The notes beneath the pieces are model-generated. The model did not search any database. It was given only the letters and a program-made list of their open reading frames with translations, and was not told the origin of the DNA. Below, in pieces: positions 1 through 10,257 of a DNA stretch of 64,000 bases. The translations under genes and the position numbers were made by a program. Position 1 is the stretch's first letter. Every line of letters begins with the position of its first letter. Source of the DNA: Heterostelium album PN500 (lineage: Eukaryota > Evosea > Eumycetozoa > Acytosteliales > Acytosteliaceae); the NCBI RefSeq assembly GCF_000004825.1, contig NW_008805085.1, forward strand, positions 248,001 to 312,000, in the 5' to 3' direction.

Positions 1-1281
1 CATATCTTTGGAAAGATTAAGAATAATTCGATGTTGGAGGAATTACTTTCGCATGCAGAGGGTAACAATGCTATCATTTCTAGGATGAAGAAGATTCTCT
101 CACCTTTCTTCTTGAGAAGACTTAAGTCAGAGGTATCGTTGGAACTAAAGCCAAAGGAAGAGACTATAAATCGATGCAAGCTCACCGATGTTCAAAGTAA
201 ATTCTATGCTGATCTCGTTGCACGCAGTAAGAAGCAATTGGAAGCACGTTTAGAAGCAAAGCAAGACGCAAAAGATGCCAAAGAGAAAGCAAAGCAAGCG
301 AAATTAAAAGCAAAAGAATTGTCGAGAAAGAGAAAATCATCAAAGACAATAGATGTAGATGATGAAGAAGTAGAGGAGGACGACGAAGAGGAAATGTTGG
401 ATTTGGATCAAATCGACTTGGTAGATGAAGAAAAGAAAGGAAAGAAGAAGAAGGAGAAAGCATTGACCACCAATCAAATGATGACAAATCTATTGATGGA
501 GTTGCGAAAGATCAGTAATCATCCGTTGTTGTGCAAGAATTTCTATTACAAAGACGAGCAAATACGTGAAATCAAACAGATTCTCCGAATGAACGACAAT
601 GAATTCATTGGATACACTATGGAGGAGATGGATGAAATCTTCTTGGATTACTCTGACTATGAAATTCATTGTATTGCACAGAATCAGACGAGAAACCTCT
701 TGGAGAAATACATCATTCCCGATACTTTTATTGTGGAGTGTTCTACAAAGTGTTTGAAACTCAATGAACTCTTGGATGCCGAGAGAAAGAAGGGTAACAA
801 AGTTCTGGTTTTCTCGATGATGACCAGAGTTCTCGATATTCTCGAGGAGGTGTTGTCGATGCAAGACATATCGTTTTGCCGTCTCGACGGTACCACTCCG
901 GTGAACGATCGTCAGGACATCATCGATCTATTCTCTGGCGACAAAACCATACCAGTGATGTTACTCTCGACGCTGGCAGGTGGTCTCGGTATCAATTTGA
1001 CTTGTGCAAACGTTGTTATCTTCTACGATATCTCATTCAATCCTCAGGTTGAGAGACAGGCCGAGGACAGAGCACACAGACTCGGTCAAGAAAAGACAGT
1101 CTACATCCACAGAATCATCGTAGATGACTCTGTTGACAACAACATCCTCGAGATGTCCACAACCAAGAGAGAACTCAATGACTCTATGCTCGAAGAAGGT
1201 TCATACGCAGCGGCAAACGACAACAATTCCAAATTGGAATCTAAAAAGATTGTTAAACTCTTAACATCTATTTTAGCCTAA
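1..1281 (+). CDS. SNF2-family chromatin remodeller, Fun30/SMARCAD1-like (C-terminal part)
   Basis: The frame is open from base 1, so the gene starts upstream; 426 residues are visible. The first 60 residues are the end of the SNF2 ATPase lobe (ILSPFFLRRLKSEV, then LKPKEE). A lysine/glutamate-rich insert follows at about residues 75-150, then the C-terminal helicase lobe at about 245-385 with LLSTLAGGLGINLT and QAEDRAHRLGQ (helicase motifs V and VI). The segment SDYEIHCI, followed by a conserved spacer before the second lobe, resembles SMARCAD1/Fun30 more than SNF2, ISWI or CHD proteins, from memory of those families. The family slides and evicts nucleosomes in heterochromatin maintenance and DNA-end resection. 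No introns are seen in the visible part. The acidic stretch DDEEVEEDDEEE is typical low-complexity insertion. Family confidence is high; the subfamily is inferred. Confidence 0.88.
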   Translation, partial: HIFGKIKNNSMLEELLSHAEGNNAIISRMKKILSPFFLRRLKSEVSLELKPKEETINRCKLTDVQSKFYADLVARSKKQLEARLEAKQDAKDAKEKAKQAKLKAKELSRKRKSSKTIDVDDEEVEEDDEEEMLDLDQIDLVDEEKKGKKKKEKALTTNQMMTNLLMELRKISNHPLLCKNFYYKDEQIREIKQILRMNDNEFIGYTMEEMDEIFLDYSDYEIHCIAQNQTRNLLEKYIIPDTFIVECSTKCLKLNELLDAERKKGNKVLVFSMMTRVLDILEEVLSMQDISFCRLDGTTPVNDRQDIIDLFSGDKTIPVMLLSTLAGGLGINLTCANVVIFYDISFNPQVERQAEDRAHRLGQEKTVYIHRIIVDDSVDNNILEMSTTKRELNDSMLEEGSYAAANDNNSKLESKKIVKLLTSILA

Positions 1282-1672
1282 AATATATATTTAAATAAAA
1301 AAATTATTTACAAAAAAAAAAAACTAAAAACAAAAAGGTAATCGATTACTTTATCTATTTATTAATTTGTTGATGAATCATTAACTCGGATGATGCATCG
1401 TCATAACAAATTACCGAAAAGTTGAGAACAACATTACCATCATGATGATATAAGATTCTAAAAAAAGAGGTAGTGAGTCAACCCGCCAAAAAACAATACA
1501 CCACTTTGACTTTTTTATTTTATTTTTTATAATTTTTAAATTTAATAATAAATGATAAACACATTGAACAACACCAATGACCAATTTAATTTAACTTTTT
1601 TTTCTCAATTTAATCATTTTTTATTTCTAAATTTAAACAAATATATAATACAAAACTTTTTTTTAAACAAAA
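1282..1672. other. intergenic, no gene seen
   Basis: A+T-rich spacer between the SNF2 gene and the small membrane-protein gene. It has T-rich and A-rich tracts near 1500-1550 and 1585-1670 that suit a dictyostelid promoter and 5' leader. No RNA gene or repeat was recognised. Confidence 0.6.
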
Positions 1673-2023
1673 ATGTCAGTCATCAGATTAGTTTTGTGCT
1701 CATTCTACGCAGTTTTTGTAACATTGCTCTCTGCAGCAACTCTTAATTTATCTGTCATTGGATGGAATCATTTAGTAGAAGTCAGTATTCAATTCAGTAG
1801 AAGTAGTTCATTATTATTTACTAACCAAAACAAAATTTTAAATACATAGTTGTCAAAACCACATTTAGATACTAAATTGATGGCCATTCCAGCCACTTTT
1901 ACTGCATTCAACTTGACCCATATTCTTTTATTCGCCATCATCATGGTTCTCCTTGCCACTGGAAGCAAATTGAGCTCCGTTCAAGCTCCAACTCAAGTTA
2001 CATACGCAAAGAAGTCAAACTAA
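1673..2023 (+). CDS. small two-helix membrane protein, unknown function
   Basis: Two exons, 1673-1780 and 1850-2023, give a 93-residue protein; the intron has a GTCAGT donor and a TAG acceptor. The start has a good context (AAAAATG) after an A/T-rich leader. Two hydrophobic segments, at about residues 4-30 and 50-74, flank a short polar loop, and the C-terminus is polar and basic (TYAKKSN). I do not recognise the family. The size and topology suit a small ER or mitochondrial membrane-complex subunit, but that is speculation. The intact frame across a plausible splice junction and the ordinary coding composition of the second exon (C-ending codons) support a real gene. Confidence 0.65.
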
Positions 2024-2126
2024 AAATAAATGATAAATAAATAAAATAAATTATTAATTATAAAAAAATAAAAACAATTTGATATCATTATCATTAATTA
2101 TTATGATTTAAATAAAATATTTAGTG

Positions 2127-4447
2127 TTATTTTGAAAGTATATAATTTAAATTGACCAATGGTGATACTGGATCGGTTGAAATTAGACTGGCAGCAGCAC
2201 ATTTAGTTCCGATTGCCATTGATTGCTGAAGTGTTTGATTGTTGATGATCGACCAAATGATGCATCCCACCATTGAGTCACCGGCACCTGTTACATCGAC
2301 GAGCTCTTCATCTTTGATATTGGGTGCATCGAAATGTTGGCTAACGAGTGCATTGTCGTTCGTTTCTTTGTTGAGTGACATCACAAAAACACCACTCTTA
2401 CCGAATTTAACAAAGAGTGTTTGCATTCCTGCCTCCAAAAGAATATTTGAGTGTAACTCGATCGATTGTACTGACTTGTCTTTATGGTTACTCTTATCCA
2501 CCTCTCTACAGAGTTGTTCTACCTTCTTTGAGTTGCTCACTCTCAAACAAACTTTCTTTGACATCTCCAACAGTTCATCTACATTTGGCGAACTATAGGT
2601 AATCATTGGAATAATATCGACGCCTGCTTTCTCGCTTGACAGCATTGGAATCGACGATTTCGGTACGGAAGTTGGTTCGAAAAACATTGGAATTGCGCTT
2701 TCCTTTGCCAGGGCTGCCAGTGAAACCATTGTCTCCAGTGGAATGTTGGCATCGAAAACAATCATCTTACTTTTTCTGATTTCCTCTTTAAATTGGGCAA
2801 TGTAATCGGGTGTTATCTTTTTGAAGATATCCATAATTGAAATGGCGACTTCCAAATCACCGACTTCGTTCATAATTGCATTGTAGGTAGCTGTTGATGA
2901 TCCACTGACTCGCTTTACTCCATCGGTTGAGATATTGACCGAACGGAAATGATCGTATATGATATTGGATTGTACATCATCACCGACCATACTGATAAAC
3001 AAAGTCTCCAATTGCAATCGACTGATAATCTCTGCAACGTTCTTACCAACACCACCAACTTTTATATTCATTACACCTGGATTCGATGTCTTCATCTGTA
3101 GAGCATTATTTGGATGTGAAATTAAATCAATAACAGCACCTCCAACAACTGATATCACTGATTGTTTTCTTGTTGTAGTAGTAGTTGTTGTTGCTGTTAC
3201 TTCTTTATTTTGACTAGTTGTTGTTTGTTGATTATTATTACTATTCTTTAATTTTGATAGTTCAACAGCAATCAATGCTCCAACTTTTGCATTCTCCTTT
3301 ATTAAATGAATATCTAAAGAACAAAAACAACAATAATATTAATAACTTAACTTCATTCAATACTGTTTTTTCTCTTTTTATCAACTTACTTGATTCTAAT
3401 GATTTTCCACCAGTTAATTCATTTACTCTTTTCAATAGGAAAGGTGTTATCTCTTTGCCAGCCACTTTAAGTGTTTCCGCTTCTTTTACAGCTTGTGAAA
3501 TCGATTGGTCGAAATCGACGGTCGATGGGAATATGTTGGGTACGGTAATGACGATACCACTGTTGAGTTGAAGTCGATGATTGGCATCGATTACCTTTGC
3601 ACACTCGAGATAGCTATCGAGACGATTCGGTGTTTTAAACTCACTCTTTGGTGTGAAGAACGATGGGAAGTAGTCGGAACCCAACGTAATCACGGTGACA
3701 CCCTGAGTCTCGAGATACTCGAGAGTCTTACCGATGTCCAGTATCGATTTGACACCGGCCGACACCACCGTTATCTCGTTCTTACCGAGCTCTGTCAGAT
3801 CGGCAGAGATGTCGAACGACTCTTCGGCACCGCGATGCACTCCACCCAGACCACCGGTAACAAACAGCTTGATACCGACGAGATTCGCAATGAAAATGGT
3901 TGCCGAGACAGTGGTGGAACCTGTTCTATCGGGTTGAGCCAACACCAGCGCGAGATCACGTCTCGATGTCTTTATCGCTGCTTTGCCAACCGACGACAAA
4001 TGGTGAAGCGATTCTTTGTCGAGACCAACTCTTATAGTTCCATTGATGAGTGCAATCGTCGCCGGTATTGCACCATTACTACGAACAATATCCTCTACCT
4101 CCAAAGCTGTTTTATACTATCAAAATAATAATAATAATATTAGCGTTAATATAAGATATTAATTTAAGAAAATGTACATTTATAATTTATGTTATACATA
4201 CATTTTGGGGGTATGGCATACCATGTGAAATGATTGTAGACTCTAGAGCAATCAGTGGTAATCCTCTTGCAATTGCATCTTTAACTTCGTCACTGTAAAT
4301 AATGAACGATTCTAAACTAATTGATCTCTGATTTTGATTTTGATTGAATATTGTTATCGATGAGCTATGATCAGCAATTCCATAAAACAATTTGTAAATC
4401 AAAACCAAAAAGAAACCTATTGACATATATTTAATTGTATCTGACAT
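2127..4447 (-). CDS. bifunctional pseudouridine-5'-phosphate glycosidase / PfkB-type pseudouridine kinase
   Basis: Three exons (4447-4202, 4116-3390, 3313-2127) encode 719 residues. Residues about 50-330 match the pseudouridine-5'-phosphate glycosidase (YeiN/IndA) family: [15 protein letters not shown], then the [13 protein letters not shown] lysine segment and GSTTVSATI. Residues about 365-719 are a PfkB/ribokinase-fold kinase with the anion-hole and catalytic motif DVTGAGDSM near the C-terminus. Fusion of kinase and glycosidase is known in several eukaryotes. Together they phosphorylate pseudouridine and split the phosphate ester to uracil plus ribose 5-phosphate. The splice junctions restore conserved blocks (HGMPYPQN joined to [21 protein letters not shown]). 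An N-terminal hydrophobic helix (about residues 8-24) precedes the enzyme, which is unusual and suggests membrane anchoring or organelle targeting. The gene is divergent from the HAP40 gene, 281 bases away. Confidence 0.92.
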
Positions 4448-4728
4448 CTTTTGATTCGATTCGATTTGATTGGTTGTATATATACACCACTATCTATCTA
4501 TTAAACCAATCAATTTAAATAAAGTCGATAAACTCGAGTTGAATCTTCATCTTGAAAACAAAAAATAAAAATAAAAAAAATTATTGTTTGTGAACAAAAC
4601 AAAAATGTAATGCTTATTTTTTGATCATCATATCCAACCAAATTAAGTGGATTGTAATATGTGTATATAAAATTGTTATTGTTGTTTTGTATTTATAGTG
4701 AGATATATTATATAATTAAATATAGAGA
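4448..4728. promoter_or_regulatory. shared divergent promoter region
   Basis: The 281 bases between the start codons of the glycosidase/kinase gene (minus) and the HAP40 gene (plus) must hold both promoters. The region is A+T-rich with A tracts near 4560-4580. No specific factor site is recognised. Confidence 0.5.
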
Positions 4729-4855
4729 ATGAGTCATTTAATAGATTCATATAAATTAATTTCAAATAAATTAAAGAAAAAGTAATATCAACAACAACAA
4801 TAATTATAATAATTGGTTGAATACATATATATACTTACAAGATGATTTTATAAAC

Positions 4856-4886
<31 letters not shown>

Positions 4887-6058
4887 GAAAGTTCCCTTTA
4901 AGGAAACCAAACTATGCAGAAGCTATAGATCAATATGCACAGATTATGAATTCATTCAAGAGAGAAGGTAACTTGATGTATGCTGCATTCTGTTGTCTCT
5001 CAATAGGTAGATGTGAACAAGCAATAAAAAACTCTTCATCTGCAGAAGCATCTTGTTTTATTGATTCAGGTATAATATATAGTTATAAAATTAATAAGTA
5101 AAATGTCTAACTAAATCATTATATATATATATCAAGGTTATTTAATATGGGAAAATGAAATAAAAGCATTCGATAATGATTATATTAGCTTTGAAGAGAA
5201 TGTAACAGAAGCAATCAATTGTTATCTTTTAGCAATAAAAGTATGTAGCAGGTGTTTACTATTTACCTATATTTTGATTACTTACTTATCATATGATATG
5301 ATGTTCTAGATATATCAAAATTATAAGAGATTCAGTATAATGGGTACATTATTCTTTGAGTTGGCAACAATACTGAAAAAACTAAGAAAGTATGAAGAGA
5401 GTGCAGAGTATTTCAATAAAGCAGCAGAGATTATGCGAACAGAGAGTCCTATCACCGCGATCAATTCACTAAAAGAAGCGATTCAGTGTAAGATATTGGA
5501 GTGTGACTATAAGGGGGCATGCGACCTGCTGGATACCATCGTAACGATAGCATTAGAGTCGATGCCACAGGAGAATCGTTTGAATCAAACTATAATGGTG
5601 AATCACGAGCAATATGAAAATCACAGAGTGCCATCGTCGATCAGTCTATCGCTCTACCCGTATGCACTGATAGAGGCACGCGTCTCGCTGATACTACTGT
5701 ACATCCTACAGGACTCATTCCTAAAGTCACAGTCGCATCTCGGTAAGCTGGTGAACGATATCAACGACAATGAAGGTCAATCATCTGATCTCACCGATGA
5801 AACGATTGCACTCTTAAACAATCTATTAGTAAGTAACATATATACTTTATTCAAGTGTAAACAAAACAAAACAAATAACTAATCAACAACAATTTTAATA
5901 ATTTATTTGTTTATTTTTTTTATCATCACCAGATGGCATGTGAAAGAAAAGAAATAAATGGTTTACAAGCAATACAAAGAGAACTATGGAGTTCACTGAC
6001 CGATATGCAAAACGATATTTTACAAAGAATTTGGTGTGCCAATAAAATGTTACTTTAA
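4729..6058 (+). CDS. hap40: HAP40 (F8A, huntingtin-associated protein 40) homologue
   Basis: Five exons (4729-4781, 4888-5069, 5137-5240, 5310-5828, 5933-6058) give 327 residues, close to human HAP40 (about 370). The start reads SYKLISNKLKKK, then FPLRKPNYAEAIDQYAQI, which parallels the human YRLVSNKLKKRFLRKPN start as I remember it. The end, MACERKEINGLQAIQRELW, parallels the human C-terminal helix. The body is a TPR-like helical solenoid (FNKAAEIMRTESPITAINSL). HAP40 binds and stabilises huntingtin as an obligate partner. All junctions keep frame. Intron 1 contains an (ATT)n run at 4857-4885. The identification comes from remembered sequence rather than a search, but the N-terminal block is distinctive. 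Confidence 0.88.
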
Positions 6059-6363
6059 TTTAAAATAATGATTATATTCATTCATTCAATTGATTGATTG
6101 GTTGGTTGGTTTATTAATTTTAAATTTAATCACTATTCTTTCTCTGGGGAGAATCTCAATTAGAAATTTTATACAATCTGGGGGAGATTGGAATAAGTCT
6201 TTGCAAAAACAAAAATAAAATTAAAAATAAAACAATTTTTGTAGATCTTTTTGTCTGTCAAATCAAAAAAAAAGGTTATAAAAACATTTTCTTTTATTTC
6301 TTTTTTGTTTAATTAATATATATATTTATAGTTTTTTTTTTTTAAATAAAAACAATATTAAAA
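6059..6363. other. intergenic, no gene seen
   Basis: A+T-rich spacer downstream of HAP40 and upstream of AP-1 sigma, ending in T- and A-rich tracts just before the ATG at 6364. Nothing else is recognised. Confidence 0.6.
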
Positions 6364-7073
6364 ATGGTATGTTACTTTTGTTGATGATGAAGACGATTGT
6401 GGGTATGAATAAAAACTGACAGATATTATGATAGATTCATTTCTTTTTAACATTCAATAGACAAGGTAAAATGAGGTTGTCAAGATGGTACTCTACCTAT
6501 TCACCGAAAGAGAAGAGTAGATTCACAAAGGAGATCGCTGGTCAAGTACTGAGAAGACGTGAAAAAGATTGTAACTTTATTATTTGGAAAAACTATACAT
6601 TGGTCTACAAGAGATACGCTAGCTTGTTCTTTTTAATGGCAATAGATAACAATGATAATGAACTAATCACATTGGAGCTAATTCATCGTTATGGTATGTT
6701 GTTAGTTAATATATTATCAACAACTTGTTAATTTCAAATCAAATCAAAGTTTATTTATTAATAATAATGCTTATATTTATAGTTGTAATATTAGATATGG
6801 TATTTGAAAATATATGTGAAATGGATTTAATCTATGAATTTGAAAAGGTAATATAATAGCATACTCTATAATAATAATAATAATAATATATTAACTTTAA
6901 AATATTTATATCAATGATAACATTAATAATAGGCATATTGTTTGTTGGATGAATATATATTGGGTGGTGAAATGCAAGAATCTGGTTTATTAGAGGTGGT
7001 AAATTCATTAACTGGTGGCGAGAAATGGGAAAAGGCTATGTATATCAATGAAGCTATATCAAACAACTTCTAA
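6364..7073 (+). CDS. AP-1 clathrin adaptor complex sigma subunit
   Basis: Four exons (6364-6366, 6435-6693, 6783-6847, 6933-7073) encode 155 residues, the usual size of a small adaptin. The first coding exon is the ATG alone, followed directly by a GTATGT donor; exon 2 opens IHFFLTFNRQGKMRLSRWY, the conserved longin-fold start. Further family blocks are YKRYASLFF, NELITLELIHRY, then ENICEMDLIYEFEKAY and the LDEYILGGEMQE loop. ELITLELIHRY and FEKAYCLLDE favour AP-1 over AP-2 (NLAYLEAIHNF). AP-1 sorts cargo between trans-Golgi and endosomes; sigma helps bind dileucine signals. The C-terminal tail (LTGGEKWEKAM) is not recognised. Alternatives are AP-4 or AP-3 sigma, which fit less well. Confidence 0.9.
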
Positions 7074-7628
7074 ACTTTAATATAATAATAATAATAACAA
7101 TAACACAATAAGGACTGTGATGTTTACTATAGCATTCCTCTATAGAAAGTATAATATGACACGTTCGCATGAGCATTTCACATATCACAGCACCCCATAT
7201 TACAAATAAGTATTCATTTAGTGAATACTGCATCCTATGCTGTGATCAATCTTATTTTGTAAATCATATAAAACAACAACAACAACAACAACTAAAACAA
7301 CTACATTACTTCAAAAGAGATGTAATAACACAATATATATAGAATTTAAATAAGAATAAAATTTTTTTGTAACTTTTGTGTGAGTTTACCAAAAATGGCC
7401 AATTTCAGGATGAAAGACCACCAATCAAAATTTATTAATAAAAAGAAATTAAATTTTCAATTCCTTAATTGTGTGTGTTCACTTTATTTTAAAACAATGA
7501 TAAGTTATATAATGATTATACATGTAAATAGCATTACAAAAGCGAACTATTTATTGTTCATTTTTCATTAAAGTTTTAAGTAAGAAGAATATATACATAG
7601 ATAACAAAAAGAAAAGAATAAGAATACA
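7074..7628. other. intergenic with short inverted repeats
   Basis: No convincing gene. Between 7110 and 7245 lie several short self-complementary segments: CTATAG twice at about 7132-7145, CTGTGAT/ATCACAG arms about 70 bases apart, and a perfect 8-base stem AGTATTCA/TGAATACT at 7209-7229. The remainder is A+T-rich leader for the FMO-like gene. Confidence 0.5.
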
Positions 7629-9182
7629 ATGAATCCTAATAGAACTGTAGCTATTATTGGAGGTGGTCCTGCAGGATTGGTCAGTTGTAAATCGGCATTA
7701 GAGGCGGGTATGCTGCCAACACTCTTTGAGAAGAACCGAGACATTGGTGGAGTATGGTCGAAATCTAGTGGCTTTGTTTGGGACAGTCTCAGAGTCAACT
7801 TTGCCGTCTATGCAATGGTCTTCTCTGATTTCCCTTGGGAGGCAGATTGGCACACCGGAAACTATCCTCCACACGTACAGCTCAGCCAGTATCTAGAGAG
7901 ATACGCCAATCACTTTAACCTCATGAAACACATCAAGTTTAACTCCACTGTCACCAGAGTGTACCAGGCGCCTGGCAGTCAGAGATGGACTGTCCAATAC
8001 AACCAGGATCAGAGTGAAACATTCGACTGTGTAATTGTTGCCAGTGGCAAGTTTAATAATCCACGTACCCCTAATATTCCAGGAATAGAGTCATTCACTG
8101 GAACCTATATTCACAGTAGGGAATATAAGAATCGACAACAGTTCAGAGGACAATCGTTTCTGGTGGTAGGAGACAACCATAGTGGTGCAGAAATATCAGC
8201 GGATTTGGCAGGGAATCACGATGATGTATCCGTCACCCAATTGATGAAACGTCCGAAATGGATCATAAAAAGAGAACAACCGAGATATCTTTTGGATCCG
8301 ACAAAGGAACCTGCCGTCGAAGAGGAAGAAGCACCATCGAAAGAGACCGTTCCCTACGAATTTATTCTCTATTGTAGAAAATCTATTGACTATGACAATG
8401 AGAAATACAAATCTCCTGAGGAACGATTCATACACAAGAACGAATGGCTCTCAAAGCTTTGTAGTAAACAACAAACCAATGAGAATCTCCGCAAACAACT
8501 TCCAATTCAAGATACACCGTCCTATACGATATCCGATGTCTACACTGACCTAGTCTTGAAAGGACGCATCACCATTGAAAGATCAGAAGTCATCAGAATC
8601 GATGGAAAAACAATCCACTTTTCCAAAGGAGAACCAAAGCAGTTCGATCACATTATCTTTGCAAACGGGTACTCCTATGAAATTTCATTTTTGGATAAAG
8701 ATCTACTGGAGGATCTCCACTATGATCCGTCGAACCGACTCATACCGATTGCTCTTCACAAATCGGTGTTTCCACCTACGAAATGGCAGAATATTGCTTT
8801 TGTTGGCTGGTATGTTGGTGCTCTCTTTCCGGTGACAGAACTTCAGTCGCGTTGGGTATCGCAGGTACTCTCACAACAGATGAGTCCGCCAACCAGTGAG
8901 CAAATCAACGCTGGCATACTTGATGAGCTCGCCATTCGAAAGAATCGGTTCAATCTGAGACTCCCACATGCAAACATGGTGGTAATGGCCGATAAGATTG
9001 CCTCGCAATTCGGTGTACTTCCAGATTTCGAGAGAATCAAGCGTGAAGATCCCGATCTATACAAACTAATCTACAACAACTTCTCATCGCCTGCAATCTA
9101 CCGACTGTCAGGTCCATATTCAAAGCCAGAACTTGCCAAACAAATATTATCAAACATCAACAAACAATTCTATGATATCTAA
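7629..9182 (+). CDS. flavin-containing monooxygenase-like protein
   Basis: One exon, 517 residues. An N-terminal FAD-binding Rossmann motif, VAIIGGGPAGL (about residues 8-18), is followed by FEKNRDIGGVW, and the FMO signature FTGTYIHSREY lies at about 157-167. The expected second nucleotide-binding turn is VVGDNHSGAEIS, where the usual GxGxxG/A is altered (an N replaces the second glycine), so NADPH binding may be non-standard. FMO-type enzymes oxygenate nitrogen- or sulphur-containing small molecules using FAD, NADPH and oxygen. No signal peptide or C-terminal membrane helix is obvious, unlike mammalian FMOs. The start ATG follows an A-rich context. No flanking gene suggests a substrate. A related Baeyer-Villiger-type or N-hydroxylating enzyme cannot be excluded. 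Confidence 0.85.
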   Translation: MNPNRTVAIIGGGPAGLVSCKSALEAGMLPTLFEKNRDIGGVWSKSSGFVWDSLRVNFAVYAMVFSDFPWEADWHTGNYPPHVQLSQYLERYANHFNLMKHIKFNSTVTRVYQAPGSQRWTVQYNQDQSETFDCVIVASGKFNNPRTPNIPGIESFTGTYIHSREYKNRQQFRGQSFLVVGDNHSGAEISADLAGNHDDVSVTQLMKRPKWIIKREQPRYLLDPTKEPAVEEEEAPSKETVPYEFILYCRKSIDYDNEKYKSPEERFIHKNEWLSKLCSKQQTNENLRKQLPIQDTPSYTISDVYTDLVLKGRITIERSEVIRIDGKTIHFSKGEPKQFDHIIFANGYSYEISFLDKDLLEDLHYDPSNRLIPIALHKSVFPPTKWQNIAFVGWYVGALFPVTELQSRWVSQVLSQQMSPPTSEQINAGILDELAIRKNRFNLRLPHANMVVMADKIASQFGVLPDFERIKREDPDLYKLIYNNFSSPAIYRLSGPYSKPELAKQILSNINKQFYDI

Positions 9183-10257
9183 AATAATAATAGAACAAAA
9201 ATAAATTGTAAATATATAAACAAAAATGTAATATAAAATTAAATTACAACATATTTTTATTGTGAATGAATGCTCATAATCATAGTTGTTACCCAATCAC
9301 CTCAGATGTTGTGATCAGTTTGTATTTTTCGTTCCCGAGATCCTCTGACAAACTAAATGCATTTCCGACAACTATTTTTTTTTAATTAATTTATTTATTT
9401 TTATAATTTTTATTTTTGTTTTGTTTTTTTTAAAAATAAAAACTGCACAGTAATTAATTATTATTAAAAATTAAATATAGATAAATCTGTAAGATCTTTT
9501 AAATATATTTCATTGTCAACCATACACATTACAAAAAAAAAATAGAAAAATTATAAAAAAATTAAGTTCTTAAATATTAAAGTTGAAAAGGCAAGTTACT
9601 TGCATTGAAAGGATTTTTTAATTTTTTTCTAATTTATTTTTTATTTTGTTTTCCTTGAAACTATTAAATATATAAATAATTCAAATCAATTCAATTTAGT
9701 TTTTTTTTTTTTTTTTTTGTACTTCGATTGTATTTGAACACCTCATCTTCAAACAACAAAAACAAATCTTTAAAAATTATTTTAATTAATTAATTAAATT
9801 AAAAAAAAATAGAAAAAAAAAATATTTAATTGTTAAAGAATTTAAAAAAAAACTTGTGGTTATAAAATAAATAAAATAATACCGATAAGTTGTAATTTTT
9901 ATTTTATTTTGTTTCTCAAGTTTAGTCACACAACAACAACAGTAAGCAGTAAGCAGTAAGCAGTAACAAATCATTGCCCTACATTACATAGTAACATAAC
10001 AAAATTTAATATTAGTTTATTATATTACTATATCAGTGGTTCTTTTCTTTTCTTTTTTTTTTTTTATTAATAATTATATATTTTTAATGTCAGTCAATCA
10101 AACTAAATCATCACAATTAAATATTATTATCAATAACAATCAAAATCAAAAGGTACTTTCAACAGCTAGAGAGTTACGATTCAATCAATAGATAGATATA
10201 CATACAAAATCATAGTTAGTTAAATTTAATAGTCACAGTAAAGCAAAACAAAACAAA
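9183..10257. other. intergenic, no gene seen
   Basis: About 1.1 kb of very A+T-rich DNA with a T17-18 tract near 9700-9718 and other homopolymer runs. A small tandem repeat (AGTAAGC, three copies) lies at about 9940-9962. It probably contains the promoter of the phosphatase gene. Confidence 0.55.

Noticed and set aside
7380-7571. 63-codon frame upstream of the FMO-like gene
   Set aside because: Lacks a good start context and domain, and sits where a 5' leader is expected.
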